Numbered from the stretch's first letter, positions 20,953 through 29,771 are shown. The stretch is DNA of 64,000 nucleotides from Weissella minor (GCF_001437425.1 NZ_JQCD01000031.1:1-64000); one strand, 5' to 3'. Translations and numbers: made by a program. The notes: generated by a model from the letters alone, not told the origin.

Positions 20953-22983
20953 CTAACCCTTGAATAGCGCCCAACCGAGCGTTGTTCCGATATATCCAAG
21001 GACAGCTGAGATAATACCACCGATTGATAAGAAGGTATTATTCATATCTGACTTTTGCTTGTTAGCTGCTTGAGCTGCAGGATCTGCATCTTGAATGTTA
21101 TCGGCATTGTTAGCTTGTTTTGAACCATTGTTTTGCTTTGAATGATTGTTATTATTATTGTTTTTGTTGTTACCGGCTTGGTTAGTCATCAAGCTGGCAG
21201 CAGGTGCATTACTATTCATCATTGCTGACATCATGTTGGCGTTGCCTCCAGAAAAGGCAGCACTCATTGGATCGGCACTGGCATCATTGCTAGCACTTCC
21301 ACCAGCAGGTGCACCACTAAATCCAGGTGTTAAACGTAGTGAGAATGGTTGAGATTCTGAGAAGACACCTGGAATTGAGACATCGACATGACCTGTGATG
21401 ATAGAGCTTAAGGCTGACTTGGCAATCGTAAAGGTAAATCCATTACCAGAGCGATGTGCGGTTTGGCCACCCAAACGTAAGTTAGTAATCATTTGGGCCG
21501 ACTTGGCGTCCTTAGCAAAAATGGTTACTTTAGCCATAGATCCGTTAATTTCAACGTGGGCCGCGTTAAGCATGTAATTTTGCATAACTGATGATTGGCT
21601 AGTGCCTTGCTTCAAATATTGCGCTGCATAGTTGTAGTAGCTGTCTTTGGCAGTTGAAACACCACCATTTGTGACGGCAACAGCAGCAGCTGGTGTTGTC
21701 ATTGGTGTCGTAGCGCCTTGTGCGACTGAAGTGCTTGATGTGCCACGCCCTTCGTTAGGCGCAGCTTTTGCTTTTCCAGTTGGGAGGTTGGTTTGCCGTA
21801 CATTATTTTTTTCATGACGGCCACCCAATTTAATTGAAAACGGTTGACGTTCTGAGATGATACCAGGAAGTTCAACATGAACACGCCCATTCAAGGTAAC
21901 TTGTTTTTTAGTTTGTAAATTACGCTTACCTAGATTGAAATAAAAATCATTACCCCTACGTTCGGTGGAGGCTTTACCTTCCAAAGTCATGCTTTGAATC
22001 ATTTTATTTTGTTGAGGACCAGCTGCATGCAAAATAACATATTGGTCACCATTTCTTTGATACATCGTTGCCGATGGCTTCATGTATTGATTCATGGTAG
22101 ACGTTGTAGATGTACCGCTCTTTACATAGCGCGCTGTATAAGTTACTTCCTTTACCTTATTCGAAGTTGATTTCTTTGAATTTGTCTTTTTTGATTGAGA
22201 CTTATTCGAAGTTGATTTCTTTGAGGTGTTCTTTTTTGAACTTTGCTTCTTTTGACTGGTGCTCTTCTTTGAGCTTTGCTTTTTAGAATTTTGTTTTTTT
22301 GTACTTTCAGACTTTGCCTTAGCATCTGCTGCTTTTTTCTCAGCTTCAGATTTGGCTTTGGCATCCGCTGCTTGTTTTTCGGCTTCAGACTTTGCCTTGG
22401 CGTCCGCCGCCTTTTGCTCAGCTTCAGATTTGGCTTTAGCATCCGCTGCGCGTTGTTCAGCTTCAGATTGTTTCTTAGCAGCATCTTCAGCAGATTTATT
22501 TTGGTCAGGTGCTGGCTTTGGCAATGTTAGTTGAAGGTCAACAGGTTGTGATTCCTTGATGACACCAGGAAGTTCAACATCAACATGCCCTTTAATCACT
22601 TTTGATAAGCCATTTGCGGGGATGCCGGTCACCACAAAGTTATTCCCTTGGCGCACGGCCGTTTTACCGCTCACGGTGAACTTTTTAAGCATGTCGGCCG
22701 TTGTTTTATTTTTGGCAGGAATCGTTAATTTCGCTTGCCCATTAACGATATCAATCGTAACTTGGGTGCCCATATATTGGGTCATCGTTGATTGGTCGTT
22801 TGTATTTTCCTTTTGGTAACGAACCGGTACAACATAGTGACCATCAGGTAATGTCGTGTTGGCAACAGTTGATACAGCTTGATCGGCATGAATGACAGGA
22901 TTGACTTGGGGATTTGTCACCATCAGTGTTGAACCTAAAACAGCACTTGAAAATAGCAAAACCATTGTATTTTTAATTTTCAT
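20953..22983 (-). CDS. Surface protein with three NEAT-like domains lacking the heme tyrosines
   Basis: The 676-residue protein has a signal peptide (about 1-34), NEAT-like domain 1 (about 48-153), four 13-residue SEAEQRAADAKAK-type repeats (173-224), a Lys/Ser-rich basic stretch (225-276), NEAT-like domains 2 (about 279-386) and 3 (about 449-552), an Asn-rich linker and a C-terminal hydrophobic helix. The last strand, where YxxxY is expected, reads IKESQPVDL, ISERQPFSI and FSESQPFSL in the three domains, so both tyrosines are gone in all three. A role in catching hemoprotein or another ligand rather than free heme is possible. It is the first gene of the heme operon, with TAGGAGTAGG upstream. 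Confidence 0.85.
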   Translation of the reverse strand: MKIKNTMVLLFSSAVLGSTLMVTNPQVNPVIHADQAVSTVANTTLPDGHYVVPVRYQKENTNDQSTMTQYMGTQVTIDIVNGQAKLTIPAKNKTTADMLKKFTVSGKTAVRQGNNFVVTGIPANGLSKVIKGHVDVELPGVIKESQPVDLQLTLPKPAPDQNKSAEDAAKKQSEAEQRAADAKAKSEAEQKAADAKAKSEAEKQAADAKAKSEAEKKAADAKAKSESTKKQNSKKQSSKKSTSQKKQSSKKNTSKKSTSNKSQSKKTNSKKSTSNKVKEVTYTARYVKSGTSTTSTMNQYMKPSATMYQRNGDQYVILHAAGPQQNKMIQSMTLEGKASTERRGNDFYFNLGKRNLQTKKQVTLNGRVHVELPGIISERQPFSIKLGGRHEKNNVRQTNLPTGKAKAAPNEGRGTSSTSVAQGATTPMTTPAAAVAVTNGGVSTAKDSYYNYAAQYLKQGTSQSSVMQNYMLNAAHVEINGSMAKVTIFAKDAKSAQMITNLRLGGQTAHRSGNGFTFTIAKSALSSIITGHVDVSIPGVFSESQPFSLRLTPGFSGAPAGGSASNDASADPMSAAFSGGNANMMSAMMNSNAPAASLMTNQAGNNKNNNNNNHSKQNNGSKQANNADNIQDADPAAQAANKQKSDMNNTFLSIGGIISAVLGYIGTTLGWALFKG
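22312..22467 (-). repeat. Four 39-base tandem repeats in the NEAT gene
   Basis: Four consecutive copies encode the 13-residue unit S-E-A-E-(Q/K)-x-A-A-D-A-K-A-K, predicted to form a charged helical stalk. The repeats are imperfect at the DNA level. Confidence 0.85.
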
Positions 22984-23209
22984 GGTATTTTTAACCTACT
23001 CCTACTAAAGATTTATTATATATTTGTGAATAATTTCATCTACTTTTATTATAGGTTATTGTTTGTGAAAAAAACAGGATTTTTTAGACACATTAGGCCT
23101 AAATGTCATTTTTGCTAAGATTTGTTTTTTGATTATCGAACAGGTCAGCGATTTTTAAATCGGACGGTGTTAAAATAGACTGACGGAAACATATATTAAG
23201 GAGACAATT

Positions 23210-23878
23210 ATGCAACAAACGTATGCAATTATTGGTTTGGGCCGTTTTGGTAGCTCATTGTTGGAAGCGTTGATTGAAGCAAATCAAGAAGTGATGGCCA
23301 TCGACAAAGACCCAGAACGTGTTGAAGATTACATGGAAATTGCGACACATGCCGTGATTGCGGATGCGCAAGAAGAAGAGGCGCTCGTTGAACTGGATTT
23401 AACTAGTTTTGATCATGTGGTCGTATGTATTGGTCATAATCAACAAGCTTCGATTTTGACGACAATCCTCTTGAAGGATTTAGGTGTGCATAATGTGATT
23501 GCTAAAGCGGAAAATAAGCTGCATGCGCGTGTGCTTGATAAAGTGGGCGCTGATCAAGTGGTCCGGCCTGAAACTGAAATGGCCCTGCGCTTAGCGGAAC
23601 AATTAATGTCTCCGAACTTGTTGAGCTTTATTAATCTTGGGGATGAATACGCGCTGGGTGAAATTAAGGTTGCTAATTTGCGCTTTACCAATAAAACCAT
23701 TGCTGAATTAGACGTACGACAAAAGTATGGCTTAACAATTGTAGTTATTAAATCACAAGGTAAAGTGACGGTGTTGCCAGGCCCAGATACGATGATTGAA
23801 ATTGGTGATACGATTACGGTTGTGGGTACACATAAAAATGTTCAAAGATTTGAAGAAACAATTGATAATGTTAAATAG
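23210..23878 (+). CDS. ktrA: Potassium uptake regulatory subunit KtrA
   Basis: This cytoplasmic RCK protein gates the KtrB potassium channel-transporter. The 222-residue protein has the Rossmann nucleotide site (AIIGLGRFGSSLLEAL, then AIDKDPERV) in the first 130 residues and the RCK_C lobe at the C-terminus (DTITVVGTHKNVQRF). AAGGAG lies 7 bases upstream. Its partner ktrB is about 2.9 kb downstream, beyond a permease and rlmH, not adjacent. Confidence 0.92.
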   Translation: MQQTYAIIGLGRFGSSLLEALIEANQEVMAIDKDPERVEDYMEIATHAVIADAQEEEALVELDLTSFDHVVVCIGHNQQASILTTILLKDLGVHNVIAKAENKLHARVLDKVGADQVVRPETEMALRLAEQLMSPNLLSFINLGDEYALGEIKVANLRFTNKTIAELDVRQKYGLTIVVIKSQGKVTVLPGPDTMIEIGDTITVVGTHKNVQRFEETIDNVK

Positions 23879-23929
23879 TAGAAGTATTGACTTATAAAAA
23901 AAATACTGATAATATACGTTTCTAAATTG

Positions 23930-24150
23930 TTTTATTTGATGAATAAAGAAGCTAAATAATCCGTTTAATTTTAAGAGAGCTCGGCTGGTGAAAAAGAGCA
24001 ATTAACGATGTTTTAGTGGAGCTTTAGGAGAATAAAATAATACCTATGAATTAAGTCGTTTAGTGCCAGTCGTGTACTAAAAAATAGGGTGGAACCGCGT
24101 TTATTAACGTCCCTATGTCAAATTTATTTGGCATAGGGACTTTTTTTATG
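23930..24150 (+). promoter_or_regulatory. T-box riboswitch controlling the downstream amino acid permease
   Basis: The T-box consensus AGGGTGGAACCGCG lies at 24086-24099. The Stem I signature AGAGAG...GGCTGGTGAAAA lies at 23974-23993. An intrinsic terminator (GTCCCTATGTCAAAT with ATTTGGCATAGGGAC, then seven T) lies at 24109-24147. TAGGG at 24085-24089 can instead pair with CCCTA at 24111-24115 as antiterminator. The base after TGG is A, which matches an uncharged tRNA with U at the discriminator (Gly, Thr or Cys in Firmicutes). The specifier loop appears to be TTTAGTGGAGCTTT, where GGA (Gly, 24018-24020) would fit, but TGG and GTG frames cannot be excluded by eye. Confidence 0.9.
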
Positions 24151-24175
24151 TCCTTATGCACAGAGGAGGTATCTG

Positions 24176-25534
24176 ATGGAGCATCAGGAAGAAGAGCGTG
24201 AATTATCACGCGGATTAACATCGCGCCACGTGCAGATGATTGCAATTGGTGGTGCGATTGGAACAGGATTGTTCTTAGGTTCAGGGGAAGCGATTCGCAC
24301 AGCTGGTCCAGCCTTGATTTTGGCTTATGCGGTAACCGGATTCTTTGCTTACCTTATGATGCGATCGGTTGGAGAATTGTTACTCTCAAATCCTAAATTA
24401 AGATCATTTATTGATTTTGTACGTGAGTATCTAGGTGAACGTTGGGAATTTGCGATTGGTTGGGCCTATTGGCTGAGCTGGGCAAGCTTGGCCATGGCTG
24501 ACCTAACGGCAGTTGGTATTTATATGCGGTATTGGTTCCCGCAATTACCGCAGTGGGTGGCACCGTTAATTGCGGTGATTATCCTGGTTTTGGCTAATTT
24601 GATTCACGTTGGGTTATTCGGTGAGTTAGAGTCGGCCTTTGCAAGTATCAAAATTTTTGCCATTTTGGCTTTAATTGTCGCAGGTTTATGGATGATTGCT
24701 TCTGGCTTCCAAACACACGGAACAACGGCATCATTTGGGAATCTATTTAGTAATGGTGGTTTCTTTGCAACGGGTGGTAGCGGATTTATTCTTGCCTTCC
24801 CAATGGTCATCTTTGCATTTACAGGAATTGAAATGGTTGGGCTAACGGCTGGTGAAACAAAACATCCAGAGGTCGACTTGCCCAAAGCGATTCATGCCGT
24901 GCCTGTTCGTATTGGTTTGTTCTATGTCGGATCAATGATTGTTATTATGTCAATCTTCCCATGGAACCAACTAGACCCTGCTCAATCACCTTTTGTCCAA
25001 GTCTTTGCTGGACTAGGTGTTCCTGCAGCAGCAGATGTTGTTAATTTCGTTGTTTTGACATCAGCCTTGTCTGCCGCTAATTCTGCTATTTTTTCAACAT
25101 CACGAACATTATATATTCTTGGACAGAATCAACAAGCGCCTAAGGCATTTGCTAAGTTGTCAAAGCAAGATGTGCCAGTTAACGGTATGTTAGCCTCATC
25201 AGCTTTGTTCTTGGCTGTTGTGATTTTGAATTATTATTTCCCAACTAAGATTTTCGTCTTGATTACGGGAGTTGCTACGATGAGCTTTATCTTTGTCTGG
25301 ATTATTATTATGATTACGCATATCAAATATAAGCGGACACCAAGTAGTCAAACTTCAACGTATCGGATGCCTTGGTTCCCTATCTCAAGTTATGCAACTA
25401 TTTTCTTCTTTGTTGCAGTATTAATTGTGATGGTCTTTAATAAGGCAACCCAAATTTCGGTGATTGCGACGGTGATTTACTTCATGCTAATGCTGATTGG
25501 TTATACAATTTGGCAAAAGCGTCGTAAAAATTAA
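24176..25534 (+). CDS. Amino acid permease, AAT family, CycA-like
   Basis: This amino acid-proton symporter has 452 residues and twelve predicted membrane helices. The APC/AAT signature RHVQMIAIGGAIGTGLFLGS is at residues 15-35, and FAFTGIEMVGLTAGETKHP lies mid-protein. It resembles the D-serine/D-alanine/glycine transporter CycA more than lysine or aromatic transporters, but substrate cannot be fixed by sequence alone. AGAGGAGG precedes the ATG by 6 bases. It is controlled by the T-box leader immediately upstream, whose tRNA match (discriminator U) is compatible with glycine. Confidence 0.9.
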   Translation: MEHQEEERELSRGLTSRHVQMIAIGGAIGTGLFLGSGEAIRTAGPALILAYAVTGFFAYLMMRSVGELLLSNPKLRSFIDFVREYLGERWEFAIGWAYWLSWASLAMADLTAVGIYMRYWFPQLPQWVAPLIAVIILVLANLIHVGLFGELESAFASIKIFAILALIVAGLWMIASGFQTHGTTASFGNLFSNGGFFATGGSGFILAFPMVIFAFTGIEMVGLTAGETKHPEVDLPKAIHAVPVRIGLFYVGSMIVIMSIFPWNQLDPAQSPFVQVFAGLGVPAAADVVNFVVLTSALSAANSAIFSTSRTLYILGQNQQAPKAFAKLSKQDVPVNGMLASSALFLAVVILNYYFPTKIFVLITGVATMSFIFVWIIIMITHIKYKRTPSSQTSTYRMPWFPISSYATIFFFVAVLIVMVFNKATQISVIATVIYFMLMLIGYTIWQKRRKN

Positions 25535-25569
25535 AAAAAACGGTGTTCCATTTGGAACACCGTTTTTTT
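25533..25569. terminator. Bidirectional terminator, permease / rlmH
   Basis: AAAACGGTGTTCCA pairs with TGGAACACCGTTTT, with an A-run on the left and a T-run on the right. It serves both convergent genes. Confidence 0.88.
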
Positions 25570-25575
25570 AGGCAT

Positions 25576-26055
25576 TTATTTATGATAAGGAGAACCTTCG
25601 TTAATCATAAAGGCTCGATAGATTTGTTCCGTTAAAACAAGGCGCATTAACTGGTGTGGCAAAGTAAAACGGCCAAAACTGATTTCTGCATTTGCTCGCT
25701 TCAAAACAGCAGGATCTAACCCTAATGAGCCACCGATAATAAATGTTATGTCAGACTTTCCATGTAGTGCAAGCTGATCAATTTCCGCCGCCAGTTCTTC
25801 ACTACTACGTTCTTTACCTAGTATTGCCAATGCATAGACGTACTCGCGATCTTTAATCTTACTTAGAATACGTTCACCTTCTTTTTCCATCACTTGATCC
25901 ATTTGAGCTTGTGAAAGTTGTTCGGGTGCTTTTTCATCAGGAACTTCAATAACTTCAAATTTCCCGAATTTTTGAAGGCGTTTTGCATATTCTGCAATAC
26001 CTGCTTTTAGGTATTTTTCTTTCAATTTCCCAACACAAACGATTTTGATATTCAT
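25576..26055 (-). CDS. rlmH: 23S rRNA (pseudouridine-1915-N3)-methyltransferase RlmH
   Basis: This SPOUT methyltransferase modifies the decoding-centre helix 69 of 23S rRNA. The 159-residue protein starts [16 protein letters not shown] and has the SAM-binding knot segment [14 protein letters not shown] and the C-terminal [17 protein letters not shown]. It is full length. Its upstream side opens onto a DnaA-box-rich intergenic stretch. Confidence 0.97.
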   Translation of the reverse strand: MNIKIVCVGKLKEKYLKAGIAEYAKRLQKFGKFEVIEVPDEKAPEQLSQAQMDQVMEKEGERILSKIKDREYVYALAILGKERSSEELAAEIDQLALHGKSDITFIIGGSLGLDPAVLKRANAEISFGRFTLPHQLMRLVLTEQIYRAFMINEGSPYHK

Positions 26056-26788
26056 TTTAACTCCTCTATTTTATAAAAATCTTTACTTTATTTTTGGTTA
26101 ATTAATAAATGTGGATAACTTGTTAATAATTTAATAAAAATAGACTTATCCACACGAACAAAATTTGCTTTACACAGGCTATAAACAGCATTATATCAAC
26201 ACTCAAAGCGTTTGCCTTATGGTCTATTTTTTGCTTATCCACATATCGATAAAAACCTGTGGAAAACTCGTGTAAAAGTGATTAAATAAGTACTTATAGC
26301 TTACCATATTTTTTTAAAGAACCAACAATTTTTAAGGTTATGCACAGTTTTCCCCAGTTAGGTTTTGCTAGTTTTAAGTTACCACCAAAAATAAACCTTC
26401 ACAAACGCGTTAATGTTCGTAAGTACAATACATTTTATGTTTTTGTAATAGCAAATGTCCATATTTAAAACTTATTAGCGAACAAAAACACTTTTATCCA
26501 CATTGATGAAAAGTTATCCACAAAAAACATTAGTTTTAAGCTAATCCACAGGAATAAAATGCTTTTAAATCAGTATTTTGCAAGACACAAATACTAGTAT
26601 TGAAGTTATCCACAGCATAATTATCCCCATATTAGGTGGGGTTCGGGGTAAAAATGAACAAGTTGTGCACAAGTTATCCACAGGCATGGTGTGAATAAGT
26701 CTTTTTTCCACAAGTTTTCTACAAATGATGTGTATAACTTTGGGAAAACTTCTGTATAATAAGTGTGATAGTTGGGAGTGACTTAATC
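26056..26788. other. Second DnaA-box cluster in an AT-rich intergenic region
   Basis: The 733 bases have no gene. Perfect TTATCCACA boxes lie at 26146-26154, 26235-26243, 26494-26502, 26514-26522, 26606-26614 and 26674-26682, and the inverse TGTGGATAA at 26110-26118. Variants lie at 26258, 26542, 26621, 26690 (TGTGAATAA) and 26704. This rivals the box density of oriC 11 kb away. The right end contains an extended -10 (TGTATAAT, 26753-26760) for ktrB. No DnaA-trio next to a GC step was recognised by eye. It could be a DnaA-titration site, a regulatory cluster or an origin remnant. Confidence 0.85.
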
Positions 26789-28135
26789 ATGAAAAAAATT
26801 TTAGATCGACTTACCCCACCCCAAATTTTAACGTTCGGTTTTTTAATTATCATCGTTAGTGGTGCTCTAATTTTGCAAACGCCGATTGCACATCATGCGG
26901 GTGTTCAGGTGTCGTTTATTGATGCTTTATTTACGGCAGTTTCTGCAACTGCGATTACAGGTTTAACAACGCTTCCAACGGCCAGTACATGGTCGCTGTT
27001 CGGGCAAATTGTTATTTTAATTATGATCGAAATCGGCGCATTAGGTTTTATGACCTTCACGGTTTTGCTATTAACGATTACGCGAAGACGAATCGACTTA
27101 AAAGCCCGTTTGCTCATGCAAGATGCGCTTAATTTACGAAACTTAGCAGATGTGAAAATTATGTTGACGTATGTCTTTTCATTATCAGCGATTATCCAAG
27201 TGGTTGGGGCCTTCTTGTTGGCATTTGACTTTGTGCCACGCTTTGGTTGGGGCAAAGGTGTCTATTACAGTGTGGCCCACTCTATTTCGGCTTTTGGAAA
27301 TGCGGGATTTACGTTCTTTCCACAGCCGGTTTCAATATTTCAAGATGACCCTTATGTATTAACGGTCTGGATGTTCTTAATTTTAGCGGGTTCATTAGGT
27401 TTCTTGGTTTGGCGAGACTTAATGACATTGGTTAAACGACAACGACGTCGTTTAAGCTTGCATACACGAATCGCGCTTTCAACCTCAGGTTGGTTAATTG
27501 TGGTTGGCTTCTTCGGTTTCCTATTAACTGAACGCGGTTTGAGCACACTACCAGGGTTGACCAATTTAGATCGATTAATGGATACGTTGTTCTTATCAAT
27601 CGTCCCACGTACAGCCGGATTTGAAGTTGTGCCGATGTCATCCATCTCAAGCGGTGGATTAATTATTTTAATGGTATTGATGTTCGTTGGTGGAACGCCT
27701 GGATCCACGTCTGGTGGTATTAAAACGACCACATTGGGGATTTTGTGGCGACAATCGATTGCGGCTTTGCTTGGTCAAGAACACGTGACTTACGGTGATC
27801 GACAAATCAGTCAATCTAATATCATTAAAGCCATGATGTTAGCGGTATTATCATTGGCGTTTGTACTAGTCGCATCGCTTATTTTGTCCATTACAGAAAC
27901 CGTTCCGAATGGACATGGCTTGGAATATATTACTTTTGAAGTGATTGCAGCCTTCTCAACAACCGGTTTCTCATTAGGTTTGACGCCTGATTTGTCCGTT
28001 GTTGGGAAAATTGTCATTATGTTTGTTATGTTTATCGGCCGTGTTGGTTTGTATACGGTTATGTTTTCAGTATTGAATATCCATGAACGTAGCAGTCATC
28101 ATCAATATCCAACCGAAGAAATCATGATTGGATAG
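26789..28135 (+). CDS. ktrB: Potassium uptake membrane subunit KtrB/TrkH family
   Basis: This is the ion-conducting subunit of a Ktr potassium system. The 448-residue protein has four pore-loop repeats (for example AVSATAITGLTTL near the N-terminus and GGTPGSTSGGIKTTT later). The start at 26789 is set by GGGAG 10 bases upstream. A GTG at 26765 is in frame but has no binding site. The regulatory partner ktrA is at 23.2-23.9 kb. DnaA boxes in the upstream region could make its transcription sensitive to DnaA. Confidence 0.92.
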   Translation: MKKILDRLTPPQILTFGFLIIIVSGALILQTPIAHHAGVQVSFIDALFTAVSATAITGLTTLPTASTWSLFGQIVILIMIEIGALGFMTFTVLLLTITRRRIDLKARLLMQDALNLRNLADVKIMLTYVFSLSAIIQVVGAFLLAFDFVPRFGWGKGVYYSVAHSISAFGNAGFTFFPQPVSIFQDDPYVLTVWMFLILAGSLGFLVWRDLMTLVKRQRRRLSLHTRIALSTSGWLIVVGFFGFLLTERGLSTLPGLTNLDRLMDTLFLSIVPRTAGFEVVPMSSISSGGLIILMVLMFVGGTPGSTSGGIKTTTLGILWRQSIAALLGQEHVTYGDRQISQSNIIKAMMLAVLSLAFVLVASLILSITETVPNGHGLEYITFEVIAAFSTTGFSLGLTPDLSVVGKIVIMFVMFIGRVGLYTVMFSVLNIHERSSHHQYPTEEIMIG

Positions 28136-28139
28136 CATT

Positions 28140-28175
28140 AAAGACCTTGAAGGATTAGCCTTTGAGGTCTTTTTT
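28140..28175 (+). terminator. Terminator after ktrB
   Basis: AAAGACCTTGAAGG pairs with CCTTTGAGGTCTTT and is followed by T residues. Confidence 0.8.
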
Positions 28176-28220
28176 ATATCTATTATGTGAATTGTTTCAC
28201 TTAATAATTTTAATCTGTTT

Positions 28221-28255
28221 AAAGGCGCTTAGAGTTTTGTTCGCCTTTTTGTTTT
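28221..28255 (+). terminator. Second hairpin with T-run downstream of ktrB
   Basis: AAAGGCG at 28221-28227 pairs with CGCCTTT at 28242-28248 and a T-rich tail follows. It may be a back-up terminator or end a small RNA that begins between 28176 and 28221. No gene is visible. Confidence 0.4.
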
Positions 28256-28320
28256 TCTTGTAAAGCCTAACGGTTTCCTGTCTTTTCCTCTTGTTCGATT
28301 CTTCACATATTATGATAAAG

Positions 28321-28349
28321 AAAAAAGCCCGTCATGCTGACGAGCCTTT
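28321..28349 (-). terminator. Terminator of the RNase HI gene
   Basis: On the minus strand AAAGGCTCGTCA pairs with TGACGGGCTTT and is followed by a T-run. Confidence 0.85.
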
Positions 28350-28355
28350 GCAAGT

Positions 28356-29039
28356 TTACAGATTATCCATGGCATCGTTTAACAATTGGTCCACAAGGAT
28401 ATTACCATCGCTGGTAGCGTGACCTTTAACCCAAATAAACGATAACCGGTCGTTTAGTGTTTTGACCAATTCAAAGATTTGTTTCCAAGCAGTTAAGTTG
28501 GCGATTTCACCACTTTGTTTGCGCCAACCATTTGCTTGCCAATTGTACATCCAATTTGTGACACCATCGAGGACATATTTTGAATCACTAACAATAGTGA
28601 TTGGAGCATCGGTACGTTGCGCTTGTAATAGCGCGTTAATGAGTGCTGATAGCTCCATTTCATTGTTCGTTCGACCTAAATAGCCTTTACTATCTGTGTA
28701 GACAGCGTTTTTTAAATCAGTTCCAGCATAGATTGCGATGGCCCACGCTGCTTTATCAGTATCGTTAACATGACCACCGGCATGATTTCCAGTGTTACGG
28801 TTACCGCCGTCTGTAAAAATGTAAAACTGATTGGGAGCGGCAGTGAAGCTACCATCATATGCGGTTGTATATTGACGTGCTGTACTTTTTTGGTCGTCAA
28901 ACCATGCTTGGGCCGCGCTTTTTGTTGTAAAACCTTTGTATTTGGGTGCGGGCTTGGTTTGGGTATAAGGTTGTACTTTGGACCATGGTTCAGTATATAA
29001 ACCTTCGTATTGATTACCGATAATGGCATATGTTTTCAT
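28356..29039 (-). CDS. rnhA: Ribonuclease HI with N-terminal hybrid-binding domain
   Basis: This enzyme degrades RNA in RNA-DNA hybrids. The N-terminal 50 residues (KTYAIIGNQYEGLYTEPWSKV, GFTTKSAAQAWF) form the viroplasmin-type hybrid-binding domain. The RNase H fold follows with the acidic catalytic set: Asp in IFTDGGNRNTG, Glu in NNEMELSAL, Asp in VSDSKYVLDG, and Asp in ILVDQLLNDA after WVKGHATSDG. The start at 29039 (227 residues) is set by GGAGG 8 bases upstream. A longer reading to 29078 is not supported. Confidence 0.94.
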   Translation of the reverse strand: MKTYAIIGNQYEGLYTEPWSKVQPYTQTKPAPKYKGFTTKSAAQAWFDDQKSTARQYTTAYDGSFTAAPNQFYIFTDGGNRNTGNHAGGHVNDTDKAAWAIAIYAGTDLKNAVYTDSKGYLGRTNNEMELSALINALLQAQRTDAPITIVSDSKYVLDGVTNWMYNWQANGWRKQSGEIANLTAWKQIFELVKTLNDRLSFIWVKGHATSDGNILVDQLLNDAMDNL

Positions 29040-29096
29040 AGGTGAAGCCTCCAATTGAAAAAGAAAAAATGAATCCAATTGGATTCATTTAAACAT

Positions 29097-29771
29097 TTAT
29101 AGTTTATTTCGATGAACAAGGCGTGGAATCAAATAGCGATCTGCGCGTGCAATGACCATACCTTGGCATAAGAATGAGAAAATTGTCCCGATATTAACCG
29201 CAACGATTTCTTTTGTCACAATCCAAATCACAAGGGAAATTAGCATTGGAATGGCAAAGTTAAGTGTTTGTGCGACGACAACATTTCCTTTGAAGTACCT
29301 AAAGCGCATAACGTTTGTCAAATCGTCTAGCGGGTGTAAGAATGTTGCGAGACGTTGAGTCACGGAAATTCCCATACCAATCATGGTGATACCTACTAAA
29401 TCTAATATTAGGCGTACCCAATATCCGAGGTCGTTGACACCTAAATGTTTGAAGTATGTAGCAGTTGCACCGATGACAATACTAAAGATAAAGACAAAAG
29501 CTAGGTTTCTAAAGAAACGGACCGCATCAAAATGATGTAAGATTAGTGTGACTGCAATTGCAGCAATTAGTCCAAAGCTAAATAGAAAATAATCAATTGG
29601 CAAGTGGGTTACGTTGGATAAATTGGCTGCTGCAGCAGTCCATGGGGCAGATCCCATATTAGTTGCGACGGTTAAACCGTTACCAATCGCATTTAAAAGT
29701 AATCCGATGAGTAAAAATAGAATGCTTTGAAAATTTGTTAAATGTCTTGTTTGTCCGTTTATATTGTACAT
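29097..29771 (-). CDS. YczE/YitT-like integral membrane protein
   Basis: The 224-residue protein has five or six hydrophobic segments and the MGSAPWTAAAANLS segment typical of the YczE (DUF6198-like) membrane family, whose biochemical role is unknown. AGGAG lies 7 bases before the ATG. A related but distinct protein is encoded at 36678-37313. It lies upstream of the RNase HI gene on the same strand, 57 bases apart. Confidence 0.75.
   Translation of the reverse strand: MYNINGQTRHLTNFQSILFLLIGLLLNAIGNGLTVATNMGSAPWTAAAANLSNVTHLPIDYFLFSFGLIAAIAVTLILHHFDAVRFFRNLAFVFIFSIVIGATATYFKHLGVNDLGYWVRLILDLVGITMIGMGISVTQRLATFLHPLDDLTNVMRFRYFKGNVVVAQTLNFAIPMLISLVIWIVTKEIVAVNIGTIFSFLCQGMVIARADRYLIPRLVHRNKL

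Noticed and set aside
22152-22534. Long frames on both strands opposite or within the repeat part of the NEAT gene
   Set aside because: They are frame shadows of the repetitive KSEAE/KKSTS coding sequence. Composition is extreme and no start signals are present.
26056-26788. Fully functional second replication origin
   Set aside because: Many DnaA boxes, but no DnaA-trio beside a GC step was recognised and no initiator gene is adjacent. A titration or regulatory role is the more cautious reading.
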